Counted from the stretch's first letter, positions 1 to 10,648 are shown. The stretch is 64,000 nt of DNA from Vibrio albus (GCF_003144035.1 NZ_QFWT01000007.1:1-64000), one strand, 5' to 3'. Notes: generated by a model from the sequence alone, not told the origin. Made by a program: numbers and translations.

Positions 1-1096
<1,096 letters not shown>

Positions 1097-1106
1097 GGAG
1101 TGCCCC

Positions 1107-1937
1107 ATGAACTATACAACGAAGGAACCGGCGACTCTGTCGCCGGCCCCGTCGGCCTCCGTGCTGGATGAGCACGCGAAAGGCTGGCGGAAAAAACTCG
1201 GACAGTCGCTGTTAGTGCTGCTCATCATTTTTGTCGCAAGTTGGCACGTAGGGCTGCTCAATTTCAATACACTTGCCAATGGCGTGCCAGCCATAGGCAC
1301 ACTCATTGGCGAATCTCTTCCACCTGACTTCACCAATGTGGCCAGCTGGGTGTCGCCGTTAATCGACACGCTTGCGATGAGCATTGCCGGTACTGCCATT
1401 GCAGTAACCTTGTCTGTGCCACTGGCATTCCTGGCTGCGCGCAACACCTCTCCACATCCGGTGGTGTTCCAAGTAACTCGAACCCTTTTAAACGGTTTGC
1501 GTTCAGTCCCGGAACTAATCATGGGCATCATCTTCGTGGCTGCTGTTGGTTTTGGGGCGTTGCCTGGCGTACTGGCGCTCGGTCTTCACTCCATTGGCAT
1601 GGTTGGAAAGTTTTTTGCCGAAGCGATTGAGCATGTAGATGAGGCGCCAGTGGAAGCGGCCGATGCTGCCGGCGCTACTCGCTTGCAGGTGCTCTATCAC
1701 GCCGTGCTGCCACAAGTACTTCCTCAATTCGCGGACGTGTCCATTTATCGCTGGGAATACAATTTCCGTGCCTCGACCGTAATGGGCATGGTGGGTGCCG
1801 GTGGTATTGGCTTCGAATTGATGGGCTCGCTGAGAATCATGCAGTATCAGGAAGTCAGCGCCATTCTCATTGTCATCTTGTTGATGGTCACCGTCGTGGA
1901 CAGTCTCAGTGGCCGCCTTCGTAAGAAATTCAAATAA
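1107..1937 (+). CDS. ptxC: Phosphite/phosphonate ABC transporter permease PtxC (PhnE family)
   Basis: Inner-membrane permease of about 276 residues with a cytoplasmic N-terminus and five to six hydrophobic spans. The PhnE-type coupling segment ('EAIEHVDEAPVEAADAAGATRLQVLYHAVLPQ', written here by its ends: EAIEHVD...LPQ) lies in the middle of the protein and would contact the ATPase. An earlier in-frame ATG at 1044 exists inside ptxB, but the GAGGAG ribosome site at 1095-1100 points to the start at 1107. It forms one operon with ptxB and ptxD (9-base gap to ptxD). An ATPase partner must be supplied from outside the window. Confidence 0.9.
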   Translation: MNYTTKEPATLSPAPSASVLDEHAKGWRKKLGQSLLVLLIIFVASWHVGLLNFNTLANGVPAIGTLIGESLPPDFTNVASWVSPLIDTLAMSIAGTAIAVTLSVPLAFLAARNTSPHPVVFQVTRTLLNGLRSVPELIMGIIFVAAVGFGALPGVLALGLHSIGMVGKFFAEAIEHVDEAPVEAADAAGATRLQVLYHAVLPQVLPQFADVSIYRWEYNFRASTVMGMVGAGGIGFELMGSLRIMQYQEVSAILIVILLMVTVVDSLSGRLRKKFK

Positions 1938-1946
1938 GGACCGTCT

Positions 1947-2957
1947 ATGAAACCCAAGATTGTGATAACCCATAAGATCCATGACAGTGTTCTGGATGAA
2001 CTTGCCCAAGATTGCGAGCTGGTCACCAACCAATCCGGCGCCACGTTGCCCCAGGAGGAAGTGGCTGCGCGCGTTGCAGACGCTGATGCGATGATGGCGT
2101 TCATGCCAGACCGAGTTGGAGTGGAGTTCCTACAGGGGTGTCCGCGCTTGAAGGTGATTGGTGCAGCCCTGAAAGGCTATGACAACTTTGATGTGGATGC
2201 CTGCACGCGTCATGGGGTTTGGCTGACATTTGTACCGGATTTGCTAACCGTGCCTACTGCAGAGCTAGCGGTCGGGCTGACGATCAGTCTCACCCGACAA
2301 GTCAAGGCGGCGGACCACTTCGTTCGATCCGGTGAATTTACTGGCTGGACACCACGCTTCTATGGGCAGGGGATCGAAGGCTCACGGATTGGTATTGTGG
2401 GTATGGGGGCCATCGGCCAAGCGGTGGCGCAGCGCCTGAACGGATGGGGAGCGGATTTAATCTATTCCCAGCCGGAACGTTTACCCGTGCAGCATGAGCA
2501 GGCACTGGGTTTGTCCCATACTCCCCTCAAGATGCTGCTGGCCCAGTCAGATATTGTGATCCTGGCACTGGCGCTCAATGAGCAAACCCTCCACACCATT
2601 AATCGCGAAACGCTAACAGGAATGAAACCGGGCGCATTCCTTATCAATCCCTGCCGTGGATCTGTGGTGGATGAGGGTAGTGTTCTGCAAGCGCTTCAAT
2701 CCGGTCAGTTGGGGGGGTACGCCGCTGATGTGTTTGAGATGGAAGATTGGGCGAGAGAAGATCGTCCGAGGGAGATCGCCCAGGGGCTCAGGGCCCACCC
2801 CAACACGCTGTTTACTGCTCACATCGGATCGGCAGTCAGCCAGGTGCGTCTGGCTATCGAGCAACGCGCTGCTCGGAACATTCTGCAAGTGCTTCGGGGT
2901 GAGCGGCCGGGTGATGCGATCAATGATCCCAGTGGCCGCGAGAGCGGCCCATGCTGA
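1947..2957 (+). CDS. ptxD: Phosphite dehydrogenase PtxD
   Basis: Cytoplasmic NAD-dependent D-2-hydroxyacid-dehydrogenase-family enzyme, 336 residues, the same length as the characterised Pseudomonas stutzeri PtxD. It oxidises phosphite to phosphate. The residues known to be needed there fall at identical positions: Lys76, Arg237, Glu266 and His292. The Rossmann glycine motif GIVGMGAIG spans about 149-157. The two residues that set NAD versus NADP preference in PtxD (175-176, Glu-Ala in P. stutzeri) are Gln-Pro here, which may alter cofactor choice (inference). The 3' end overlaps the ptxE start by 7 bases. The identification is firm. Confidence 0.95.
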   Translation: MKPKIVITHKIHDSVLDELAQDCELVTNQSGATLPQEEVAARVADADAMMAFMPDRVGVEFLQGCPRLKVIGAALKGYDNFDVDACTRHGVWLTFVPDLLTVPTAELAVGLTISLTRQVKAADHFVRSGEFTGWTPRFYGQGIEGSRIGIVGMGAIGQAVAQRLNGWGADLIYSQPERLPVQHEQALGLSHTPLKMLLAQSDIVILALALNEQTLHTINRETLTGMKPGAFLINPCRGSVVDEGSVLQALQSGQLGGYAADVFEMEDWAREDRPREIAQGLRAHPNTLFTAHIGSAVSQVRLAIEQRAARNILQVLRGERPGDAINDPSGRESGPC

Positions 2958-3811
2958 ATCTTGTCTGGCTGAAGAGTTTCGTGGCGGTGCTGGACCACAA
3001 CGGGTTTCAGGCCGCAGCCCGCCAGTTGGACATCGCACAACCCACACTGTCCCAGCACCTTCAAAAACTCGAAAACCAACTTGGCGTTTTATTGGTCCAC
3101 AGGGGGCGCTCTGGCTGTGAGCCAACCCGGGCTGCCTTAACCTTGTTGCCTTTTGCCCGAAGTCTGCTCCGGCTGGAGGAGCAGGCGAGATCTTCCATTA
3201 TGGAGGCTCGACTTCGCGTTGGGGCGAGCTCCAATATTGGGATTTATATGCTCCAGCCCTACATCCGTCGTTACAAGGAGCTGGGCGTAGGGCCCGAGGT
3301 GGATGTGGTAATAGATTCCAATCCGACTATTGCACGGCATTTATCGGACGGTGAGCTGGACGTGGCGATTATGGAGTGGTGGCATGATCTACCCGGATTC
3401 CATGCTCAGGCGTGGCGTAACGAGCCCGTTGTTCTAATCGTTCCGCCTGGTCACCCGTTAGCCCGTCGAACCGATATCGACCGCGATACGCTGTCTAACA
3501 TGGCTCTGATCGGCGGCGAACCCGGCACCGGCACTGGCCGGCTTTTGGCGACCTACTTCGGTGAGCATGGGCCATTTCCGACGGTATCTATGCAGCTGGG
3601 TAGCACCGAAGCCGTCAAGCAAGCGGTTAAGGTCGGACTTGGCGCATCGTTGGTGCTTGAAAGTTCTGTACGGGAGGAGGTCCAAAATGGAAGTCTGGTG
3701 GCTATTCCCGTGAGTGAGCCTGGCCTTAGCAAGGAGCTGATGGTGATTTATCCGAGCAGCCTGGACAAACACAGGCCAGTATACTCGTTTGTTGGGCATC
3801 TCTGTGAATAG
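2951..3811 (+). CDS. ptxE: LysR-family regulator PtxE of the phosphite operon
   Basis: LysR-type transcriptional regulator of 286 residues: N-terminal winged helix-turn-helix (about residues 4-62, '[23 protein letters not shown]') and a C-terminal effector-binding domain. Position directly after and overlapping ptxD matches ptxE of known phosphite operons, so the call rests on family plus context. Immediately after its stop codon the sequence changes to an antisense reverse-transcriptase fragment, so the cassette boundary lies at about 3812-3830. Confidence 0.85.
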   Translation: MLNLVWLKSFVAVLDHNGFQAAARQLDIAQPTLSQHLQKLENQLGVLLVHRGRSGCEPTRAALTLLPFARSLLRLEEQARSSIMEARLRVGASSNIGIYMLQPYIRRYKELGVGPEVDVVIDSNPTIARHLSDGELDVAIMEWWHDLPGFHAQAWRNEPVVLIVPPGHPLARRTDIDRDTLSNMALIGGEPGTGTGRLLATYFGEHGPFPTVSMQLGSTEAVKQAVKVGLGASLVLESSVREEVQNGSLVAIPVSEPGLSKELMVIYPSSLDKHRPVYSFVGHLCE

Positions 3812-3829
3812 CTATTGGGTCCACCTCAC

Positions 3830-4590
3830 GCATATCTAGCTGGGAATGCAGATACTGAGCCTCACGCTCACTTCGACAACGCAGTATTCCGTCATCTGCA
3901 TATCGGCAGAATGGGATATCCGGATGACGAACGGTCAGCCAACGATCCAATGCATAATGCCGAAACAGGTTTGCCAGAACTGGCGATAACGGGCCACCTT
4001 GTGGTGTGCCAACGTTCCGTCGTTCCTGCTTACCATCTTTCGTCTGCATCGGTGCCGTTAGCCAGCGCCTCACATACAGCAGCACCCAGGATTCAGAGCA
4101 ATGGTGGTCAAGGGCCTTGAGCAATAGCTCATGATCAATATGATCAAACAAGCCACGGATGTCATACTCCAGCACCCAGTCCCTTTCCCAGCACCGCTTT
4201 CGCGTGATCGCAAGCGCATCATGCGGGGATTTCCCGCGCCGATACCCGTACGAGTCCACATGAAAGACAGGTTCCAGGATAGGTTCCAGCGTCATAGTAA
4301 CCACAGTTTGCGCTATACGATCGCTAACCGTGGGTACCCCGAGCAATCTTTCTCCTCCACTTTTCTTCGGAATTGGAACTGCTTTGACGGACGGTGGGAA
4401 ATAGCTGCCGGACGACATCCGATTCCAAATTAGATAGAGGTTCTTACTTAAGTCTCGATCAAAGTCCTGAATCGTCTGGCCATCTACACCGGCCGCACCT
4501 CGATTTGATTTAACGCGCTGATACGCCTTCCATACCTGGCGCTTGGAATTTTTTTCTCTAATTGCGGAAATACCGAAATTAGATAAAACA
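3830..4590 (-). pseudogene. ltrA: Group II intron reverse transcriptase/maturase, fragment lacking both ends
   Basis: Minus-strand frame with clear group II intron RT homology: 'KAYQRVKSNRGAAGVDGQ' and 'NLYLIWNRMSSGSYFPP' (upstream of 4418, no ATG needed), 'IPKKSGGERLLGVPTVSDRIAQ', 'GTPQGGPLSPVLANL' and the catalytic YADD box near 3890-3905. Homology stops shortly after YADD, next to the ptxE stop codon, so thumb, maturase (X) and endonuclease domains are gone. The N-terminal end is also lost or frameshifted near 4590. It cannot be functional. It probably marks an old intron into which, or beside which, the ptx cassette was joined. Confidence 0.85.
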
Positions 4591-4789
4591 CAGCACGCCC
4601 CTCAGTTAGTAATATGGCTGCCCGATATCCCGGAATGATTATGAAGCGGAGATTGGTGTTGGCTTCATTTATGTTTTTTGATGCGCCTTAATAGAATGAT
4701 GGTACCAATTCAGCCGAAGGCGAAACTGGAAATGAATACAACGGCAAAGCAGGCCGTCAGCCTGCTTTGCGTCTGCGTGAAGATAGGAA
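4591..4789. other. Intergenic stretch between the intron fragment and the DUF6448-like gene
   Basis: No coding frame is supported. It is AT-rich compared with its neighbours and contains only the hairpin listed separately at 4744-4770. No intron 5' end (GUGYG-type start) could be recognised. Confidence 0.4.
4744..4770 (-). terminator. Perfect 11-bp stem, probable terminator of the DUF6448-like gene
   Basis: GCAAAGCAGGC and GCCTGCTTTGC form an uninterrupted stem with a 5-base loop, 20 bases downstream of the minus-strand gene ending at 4790. The following T content is weak (CGTTGT), so efficiency as an intrinsic terminator is uncertain. Confidence 0.5.
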
Positions 4790-5380
4790 TTAGTGCCCCT
4801 GGTGCCCCTGCCCTCCAGCAGCGCCATGCACGCCCTCTATATAGTGCATGTAATTGACGTAGTCAGCGACAAAGGCACGCCCCTTATCGCCGCTTTGATC
4901 AGCCATGGCCCTTGCACGCTGAGCCTCATGATAACGCTCACGAATACCGTTCTCGATCTTGCGGGTTATATTTGCCACGAGGCGATCAATTTGCCCGTTT
5001 TCCAACGCCGCATCCGCCGCCATTAAACCCGGATCAATCTGTCCGGAAGGCTTGATGCCGGTAAAGGGTGCGCCTTCGGAGGCACGATGCACCTCAACGA
5101 GCGTCGAGAACAGATGCTGATCGGCAATGTTTTTCGCAGTTTCGCTTTGCCCGCGGACTTGGCGCACATCGGCGAATACCCTTTTGATTTCGGCCTCATC
5201 CTTTGCCGGCACCCATTTGAGCAAGGGCTTAACATTGCCTGACTCCAGTGCCGCACGGGCTTCGGTAATCACGGGACCGTCCAGAGCATCACAATGAGCT
5301 TGGGCGCTACCGGCAAACATCAGGCTGAAGATTGCTGCGGCCACTGCGGGAACAGCAGTTTTGCGTAATTTGGTTTTCAT
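4790..5380 (-). CDS. Secreted DUF6448-like protein
   Basis: Exported protein of 196 residues. The start at 5380 (MKTKLRK...) is preferred over longer in-frame starts because AAGAGGT sits at the right distance upstream. A signal peptide ends at 'SAQA'; the mature protein begins HCDALDGPVI, a feature I associate with the DUF6448 family (tentative). It has many His residues at the C-terminus (HQGH), suggesting metal contact, but no enzyme motif. It is a single gene between the intron remnant and the AraC/two-component operon. Function unknown. Confidence 0.7.
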   Translation of the reverse strand: MKTKLRKTAVPAVAAAIFSLMFAGSAQAHCDALDGPVITEARAALESGNVKPLLKWVPAKDEAEIKRVFADVRQVRGQSETAKNIADQHLFSTLVEVHRASEGAPFTGIKPSGQIDPGLMAADAALENGQIDRLVANITRKIENGIRERYHEAQRARAMADQSGDKGRAFVADYVNYMHYIEGVHGAAGGQGHQGH

Positions 5381-5584
5381 ACATGACCTCTTCATATTGC
5401 GTTGAGCTTCACGAGCACCGGGTTTGGTGACGCTTGGCAATCAGAGTACGGAAGGCAGGCCAAAGAAGCGTTCGCAAGTACGAAACCGAACCGATTCCAT
5501 GGTTTAGAAATAAAAATAAACAATTCAGTTAGTTAGAGATTTCAGTATCGGGTGGGAGCGTACTCGAACGTCTGATTGCCAGGT

Positions 5585-6736
5585 TCAGGATGGAGGCTCG
5601 GGGCGAATATCGCCCTGCAGGGTTCGTCGGCGATATTCACTGGGGGTAAATCCTGTCTCTTTCTTGAAAGCAGTATTGAATACGGACTTCGAGTTGAAGC
5701 CAGAGTCATACATGATCTGCAGAATATTTGCCTGATTGGCTGCATCGGCCAGGCGCGATTTCGCCTCGTCGATGCGATAGCGACTGACGAACTCAAAGAA
5801 ATTGCAGCCAAAGCCTTGGTTAATGGCCCGTGAAACCTCTCTTGAAGGGGCGCCCAATTTCCGTGAAAGTTGTTCCAGGGTCAGGTTGGGGTGCAAGTGG
5901 GGCTTTTCCTGGTGCATTAACTGTTGGAGCCTGACCTTTAAAGTTTGATCAAACTGCGGCGTGGGCTCTTCTTCCAGCAAGGCGGCCTGGTCTGCTGCCA
6001 ATCCAGAGAAAACAACGGGTTGGCGAAGAGAGTTTATCATCAGAAAATTGATGAAAATGAAGCCCGTTACAGCGCCAGCGCCGGCCACCCACTCGGTTCC
6101 GGGCACGCTTCTAAACACATGCGCTGTAAGGCAGTACATCATGCTCACGGTCCAAGCCACTGCATAGCCGATCAGAAGCGTCCGTAACCACGCAAGTTGT
6201 TTGTTTTCAATACTCGAGAAAATCTGTCGAATACCAAGGCCGAAACGGTTAATCGCACGAATAGTCGCGTACAGGTAGCCCAGAAAGACCGCGTGAATAG
6301 CGACTGCAAGAAGGGGAGAGGTAAGTACGCCCGGGTGGTCCCGTTCAAGCAGAATCTGAACTTTGGTCTCGCTTGGCTGTAAATAATATTCAATCAGAAA
6401 AATTGCGCCGACCACCCAGAAGAGCAACGTGTGCACGAGATGCTTCCCGCGTAACTGGAAATTCTGATACATCAGCGATTGCGCATATAGATAGAGCGTG
6501 CCGGCTTGTAGAAGTCCGATGAGTGTTCCGAGGTAGGCGAAGTTTGGGTACTGGAGCGCAAGCCCGCTGCCATAGAGGAAGATCTCTCCCAGCCCGGCGG
6601 CGAAGAACACCAGAGTGGCAACCAGGAGTCGGTTAGATATGAGCCCACTGTTGGATGGAAGTAGGAGAAAAACGGCAAGAGCCAGCGATTGAATGATGCT
6701 CGTCAGCAGCACAATGTCGGTGAGTGTCAGATACAT
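5585..6736 (-). CDS. Membrane-anchored AraC-family transcriptional regulator
   Basis: 383 residues. The N-terminal two thirds (about 1-245) consists of seven hydrophobic spans typical of membrane AraC regulators. The C-terminus carries the AraC double helix-turn-helix ('LTLEQLSRKLGAPSREVSRAINQ' and 'NILQIMYDSGFNSKSVFNTAFKKETGFTPSEYRR'). The start codon overlaps the histidine kinase stop region by 10 bases, so it is co-transcribed as the last gene of the regulator-kinase-AraC operon. An AraC sensor joined to a two-component pair is an unusual arrangement. The signal sensed is unknown. Confidence 0.85.
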   Translation of the reverse strand: MYLTLTDIVLLTSIIQSLALAVFLLLPSNSGLISNRLLVATLVFFAAGLGEIFLYGSGLALQYPNFAYLGTLIGLLQAGTLYLYAQSLMYQNFQLRGKHLVHTLLFWVVGAIFLIEYYLQPSETKVQILLERDHPGVLTSPLLAVAIHAVFLGYLYATIRAINRFGLGIRQIFSSIENKQLAWLRTLLIGYAVAWTVSMMYCLTAHVFRSVPGTEWVAGAGAVTGFIFINFLMINSLRQPVVFSGLAADQAALLEEEPTPQFDQTLKVRLQQLMHQEKPHLHPNLTLEQLSRKLGAPSREVSRAINQGFGCNFFEFVSRYRIDEAKSRLADAANQANILQIMYDSGFNSKSVFNTAFKKETGFTPSEYRRRTLQGDIRPEPPS

Positions 6737-8052
6737 ACCAGATTCAGCTCCGCTTCAAAACCATCCTGCCGTCCTGTTGCCGGCGATCTGAGATGCAGGG
6801 TCATGCCGGCACCTTTAGCAATCGCATCGGCAATCGCGAGGCCCAGGCCAGAACCTGCAGCGTCCGTTTTGGCGCGTGCAAACCGGTTTCTTAAAAGAGC
6901 GAGCTGTTCCGGTGGCACTCTTGCACCGCCATTGCAGACCCTTAAAACCCCATTATCGTTCAGGTTGATCTTCACCGGCTCGCTACGGGAACCATGCTTA
7001 AGGGCATTCTCGATCAGGTTACGCACCAGGATGGCGAAGGCATCGGGATCAAGAAAGGAGTTCACTTCGCGCTCCGGCAGGGATAAAACAACTCGCCCGG
7101 GTGCCTGGGCCTCAAAATCCCGGGCAATCATCGCGAGGATGGGCACAAGATCCTGCTGGCTTTGTGAGAGTGCACCGCCACCTTCTGCTTTTGCCAACTC
7201 GAGCAGTTTTCCGGACAGCACCGAGAGACTGCGTAACGCTTCTTCAATTTCTGCAACATCATTCTTGAGATAATCATCGGGCATTCTGGTTTTCAGTCGC
7301 TGCACTTTGGCAAGCGCTGTTGCCAGGGGAGTTCGCAGTTCATGGGCACTGTTGGCGGTAAAGCTGCGTTCTGATTCGAGAGCACGATGCAAACGCTCAA
7401 GCAGCCGGTTGATGGCACCGGCGATTGGTTCAAATTCACGGGGTAACTGCTCTTCTACAACAGGGGACAGATCTCCCGCGCCGCGGGATTCAATGTCTTG
7501 CTGAAAATCGACCACCTTACGAAGGGAAAGCCGGACAATCCACCAGACACCCAACAGGCTGACCGGAATCAGCACCAGTAAAGGCAACAGTAAGGCTAAT
7601 CCCGCCTCCAGAGCGGATTCACGCCGGTGCGCCAAGGGTTCGGCCACTTCAAGATAGATGGTATAGCTGACTGCAGATACGCCATATAGCCGGTGGGTCA
7701 GAGTATCTGAAAACCCTTCCGCGGGGGTCCTGCTAAACACGCCAGGGTCGGCATCGTGGGACTGGAGCAGAATATTTCCAGCTTCGTCCCGTACCAGATA
7801 GGTCAGGTATTCGTCATGGTCTTTCAGGGCTGGGGCCTTTTGATTGCCCGCGCCGTTCTCACGGTTCAGGATGTCGGTGACCGCCAGTGGCAGTATGCGC
7901 TGGGCGGTTTCTTCCAGGGCACTGTCGAAGACCTCGTTCATTTCATGCTGTGCCACCAGTCCCGAAGCGGTCACGCCCAACAGCCAGAGTAGGGTGACAC
8001 CGAGTGTCAGGCCGATACCGAGTGTTTTTTGCAGGCTGGTTCTAGTGGTCAT
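6727..8052 (-). CDS. Two-component sensor histidine kinase (QseC/PmrB-like)
   Basis: Inner-membrane kinase of 441 residues. Two membrane spans (about 11-33 and 160-185) flank a periplasmic sensor, followed by a HAMP linker, the His box 'SAHELRTPLA', N box 'NLIENALKHG' and the glycine-rich ATP box 'GSGLGLAIADAIAKG'. It overlaps the response regulator gene by 11 bases and the AraC gene by 10. It should phosphorylate the upstream regulator. The neighbouring iron/redox genes suggest a metal- or redox-related signal (inference). Confidence 0.9.
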   Translation of the reverse strand: MTTRTSLQKTLGIGLTLGVTLLWLLGVTASGLVAQHEMNEVFDSALEETAQRILPLAVTDILNRENGAGNQKAPALKDHDEYLTYLVRDEAGNILLQSHDADPGVFSRTPAEGFSDTLTHRLYGVSAVSYTIYLEVAEPLAHRRESALEAGLALLLPLLVLIPVSLLGVWWIVRLSLRKVVDFQQDIESRGAGDLSPVVEEQLPREFEPIAGAINRLLERLHRALESERSFTANSAHELRTPLATALAKVQRLKTRMPDDYLKNDVAEIEEALRSLSVLSGKLLELAKAEGGGALSQSQQDLVPILAMIARDFEAQAPGRVVLSLPEREVNSFLDPDAFAILVRNLIENALKHGSRSEPVKINLNDNGVLRVCNGGARVPPEQLALLRNRFARAKTDAAGSGLGLAIADAIAKGAGMTLHLRSPATGRQDGFEAELNLVCI

Positions 8053-8707
8053 GTGTTTCCAGGCGATAGCCCATTCCCCTGACGGTTACGATAGCGTCCC
8101 GCCCGAGCTTTTTACGCAGACGGCTGACATAAACTTCGATGGTGTTACTTTCGATTTCGGCCCCGAAAGCGTATAGACGATCCTCCAGTTGCGATCGCGA
8201 TAACAGCATTCCGGGTCGCTGGATAAAGCCCTCAAACAATGCCCACTCCCGTGCCGTAAGTTCTACCGGCAGGCCGTTGCGACTGATGCGGTGATCGCCA
8301 AGATCAATCATCAGCTCGCCCACTTGTATAATCGGGCTTGGATTGCCGCGATATCGGCGAGCCACCGCGGCCACGCGGGCCGACAGCTCCGAAAGATCAA
8401 AGGGTTTGACCAGGTAGTCGTCAGCACCGGCATTTAATCCTTCAATCCGGTCAGACACCTGATCCTTGGCAGTAAGAATGATCACCGGTGTTGTTTTTCC
8501 GGTAGCCCGGAGTGTTCGCAAAAAGCCCAAGCCATGACCGTCGGGGAGCATCAGGTCCAGCAGAATCAGGTCGTAGGGTGTGGTCCTGACACTCGCCTCG
8601 GCAAAGCCCAGCGTTTGCACCCAGTCCACAGCGTGGCCGTCGTCCGCAATCTGATCCCGGACCGCCTCGCCCAATCCCACCGTATCCTCCACCAAAAGTA
8701 CCCGCAT
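8042..8707 (-). CDS. OmpR/PhoB-family response regulator
   Basis: 221 residues. The receiver domain has the phospho-acceptor Asp in 'LILLDLMLPDGHG' (about residue 51) and the conserved Lys in 'LVKPF'. The C-terminal winged helix has 'ELTAREWALFEGFIQRPG' and 'TIEVYVSRLRKKLG', typical of QseB/PmrA-type regulators. It is the first gene of the minus-strand operon. A copy of an 11-bp-spaced TGA/TCAG repeat lies 43-63 bases upstream, and the same motif fronts the divergent reductase and PepSY genes, so autoregulation and control of those operons are likely (inference). Confidence 0.92.
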   Translation of the reverse strand: MRVLLVEDTVGLGEAVRDQIADDGHAVDWVQTLGFAEASVRTTPYDLILLDLMLPDGHGLGFLRTLRATGKTTPVIILTAKDQVSDRIEGLNAGADDYLVKPFDLSELSARVAAVARRYRGNPSPIIQVGELMIDLGDHRISRNGLPVELTAREWALFEGFIQRPGMLLSRSQLEDRLYAFGAEIESNTIEVYVSRLRKKLGRDAIVTVRGMGYRLETHDH

Positions 8708-8749
8708 CGTTCACCTCTGACCCAGCCCTGGAATCAAGATACTACAGCT

Positions 8750-8825
8750 CAAACCTGACAGCCAGCTGAATGGTCAATAACGCTTCGATCTCTCTTCACC
8801 GACCTTCAGCTGGCTGTCAGGTTTG
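8750..8825. promoter_or_regulatory. Divergent operator: perfect 21-bp inverted repeat between regulator and reductase operons
   Basis: AAACCTGACAGCCAGCTGAA (8751-8770) is repeated exactly in inverse orientation at 8805-8824, plus one more pairing base on each outer side. Each arm contains two TCAG tetramers (TGAC/CTGA on the other strand) 11 bases apart, the spacing typical of OmpR/PhoB-family binding sites. One arm faces each divergent operon. This is best explained as two response-regulator sites, one per promoter. Confidence 0.65.
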
Positions 8826-8874
8826 GGCGCTAGCCTTCGGGGGAATATTCCAGGTACCGATCGCAGGAGATGTG

Positions 8875-10191
8875 ATGATGCGGATGATTTTTCCTTTCGT
8901 TGTGTTGGTTTTGGGCCTATGGGCCTGGAACCTCTTTGCAGGTCCTGGGGCCGGTTCTCCCTGGGCAGTCTATGACCAGAGCCTGCTGCTCAGTGGGCTG
9001 TTATCCATTGCTCTGATGTCACTGACCATGATGCTGGCTCTGCGCCCAGCCTGGTTGGAGAGACCGCTGGGCGGGTTGGATCAGATCTATCGCACCCACA
9101 AATGGGCGGGCATTCTGGCAGTGGTATTCGCGGCAGCTCATTGGCTGATTGAAATGGGTGACGATGTTATAGAGTCGATTTTCGGAAAGGCCGGCAGGCT
9201 GCACGATCAGGATTATTCCGGGTTCATCGACACCATGCGCGATGCTGCGGAAGAGGTAGGGGAGTTCGCCGTCTATCTGCTGTTCGCCATGCTGTTGATC
9301 ACTTTGTGGCGCAAGTTTCCCTACAAATACTGGCGTTATTTGCATCGCGGCATGCCGGTGCTTTATCTGTTGCTCGCTTTCCACGCGGCGTGGCTGACTC
9401 CGCTGCAATGGTGGCAGCAGCCAATCGGACTACTGATGGCCATTTTGCTCTTTGGCGGGAGCATCGCCAGCGGGCTATCTCTGACCGGCAGAGTTGGTCG
9501 TCGTCGCCAGGTTCGCGGTATGGTCACCGCGATCAAAACTCCAGACCGGGACGTCACCGAAGTTACCTGCCACATGGGGCCGGCATGGCCCGGTCACCGT
9601 GCGGGGCAATTCGCCTTTGTGACCTTCGACCGGATTGAGGGTGCGCACCCGTTCACCATCGCCAGTGCGGATCGGGAAAATGGCACTGTTACCTTCCTCA
9701 TCAAATCCCTCGGAGACTTTACCCGCAATCTGAGCCAGAAAATCAGCGTGGGGCAAACCGTAAATATAGAAGGCCCTTACGGCTGTTTTAACTTCGATCG
9801 CCGCAACCGCAAATCCCACCAGATCTGGATAGCCGGTGGCATCGGGATCACGCCGTTTCTGGCCTGGCTCGAAGCTCTAAGCAGCGCCACCGACGCCACC
9901 GTGCCTGAAGCCGATCTGCATTACTGCACGCGCAACGCCGGCCAGGATTCCATGGTGGATCGACTTCGGGCGCTTTGCGATGGCTTTCCCGGGATACATC
10001 TCGAGATTCATGACAGCAGCAAGGGGCAGGGGTTGTCTGCCGAGACGTTGTCTACCAACGGACGCTCGGCAGCAGGCGCAGAGGTCTGGTTCTGCGGCCC
10101 GGCAGGGCTGGGGGAAGCCATTAGAAACGGCTTGCGGGCAGCACCCTTCCGCCTGACTCGCTTCCATAAAGAAGCTTTTCAGTTCCGCTGA
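8875..10191 (+). CDS. Ferric-reductase-like membrane flavoprotein (FRD/NOX type)
   Basis: About 438 residues. The start at 8875 (or 8878) follows an AGGAG site; an upstream in-frame GTG/ATG at 8770 would place the start inside the operator. The N-terminal half has six membrane spans with histidine pairs for heme ('HKWAGILAVVFAAAHW', 'YLHRGMPVLYLLLAFHAAW'). The C-terminal half has FAD-binding 'HPFTIASADRENG' and NAD-binding 'IAGGIGITPFLAWLEAL' plus 'WFCGPAGLGE'. It would pass electrons from NAD(P)H across the membrane to a metal or other acceptor. First gene of the plus-strand module. Confidence 0.88.
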   Translation: MMRMIFPFVVLVLGLWAWNLFAGPGAGSPWAVYDQSLLLSGLLSIALMSLTMMLALRPAWLERPLGGLDQIYRTHKWAGILAVVFAAAHWLIEMGDDVIESIFGKAGRLHDQDYSGFIDTMRDAAEEVGEFAVYLLFAMLLITLWRKFPYKYWRYLHRGMPVLYLLLAFHAAWLTPLQWWQQPIGLLMAILLFGGSIASGLSLTGRVGRRRQVRGMVTAIKTPDRDVTEVTCHMGPAWPGHRAGQFAFVTFDRIEGAHPFTIASADRENGTVTFLIKSLGDFTRNLSQKISVGQTVNIEGPYGCFNFDRRNRKSHQIWIAGGIGITPFLAWLEALSSATDATVPEADLHYCTRNAGQDSMVDRLRALCDGFPGIHLEIHDSSKGQGLSAETLSTNGRSAAGAEVWFCGPAGLGEAIRNGLRAAPFRLTRFHKEAFQFR

Positions 10192-10205
10192 AATGGCCTC
10201 GTTTG

Positions 10206-10226
10206 TTCAGGTCGTTGTCAGGTTAG
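10206..10226 (+). promoter_or_regulatory. Probable response-regulator site before the PepSY gene
   Basis: TTCAGGTCGTTGTCAGGTT (10206-10224) closely matches the right arm of the divergent operator (TTCAGCTGGCTGTCAGGTT, 8805-8823), again with two TCAG units 11 bases apart. It lies 42-62 bases before the PepSY gene, in the promoter position. Confidence 0.55.
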
Positions 10227-10267
10227 CGCCTTAGAGTGGATTTAACACAACCAGCAGGAGAGACACC

Positions 10268-10648
10268 ATGAAGACCAAACCCATTATTCTGAGCCTGTCT
10301 TTGTTACTTCTGAGCGGCACCGCACTGGCCGATGACGACTGCGATGATCCGGTGGCGAGTTGGCAGCCCCGTGAAAATCTGCGTGAAAAGCTGGAAGCCG
10401 AAGGCTGGACAGTTCACCGAATAAAGGTTGACGACGGTTGTTATGAAGTCCGGGGCCTCGATGCCGATGGGGTCAGGGCAGAAGCCTCTTTCGCGCCCGC
10501 TTCATTGACCATGATGAAATGGGAGCGTGAAGACAGTGACGATGAGGAGAGGGACCGCGGCAACAGGAAAAATGGACAGGACAATCCCAAAAGTCAGGCG
10601 CCACGCAACGGCATCGTCAAGGGGCGTCCCACGGTTACCGTTGAGTAA
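10268..10648 (+). CDS. Periplasmic PepSY-domain protein
   Basis: 126 residues with a signal peptide ending 'GTALA'. The mature part carries a short PepSY-like domain ('LREKLEAEGWTVHRIKVDDGCYEVRGLDADG') followed by a charged, Asp/Glu/Lys/Arg-rich C-terminal tail. Two Cys residues could form a disulfide. AGGAG stands 8 bases upstream. It is part of the reductase/DUF2271/flavodoxin set and may bind a metal or act as a periplasmic electron-transfer partner (inference). Confidence 0.8.
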   Translation: MKTKPIILSLSLLLLSGTALADDDCDDPVASWQPRENLREKLEAEGWTVHRIKVDDGCYEVRGLDADGVRAEASFAPASLTMMKWEREDSDDEERDRGNRKNGQDNPKSQAPRNGIVKGRPTVTVE

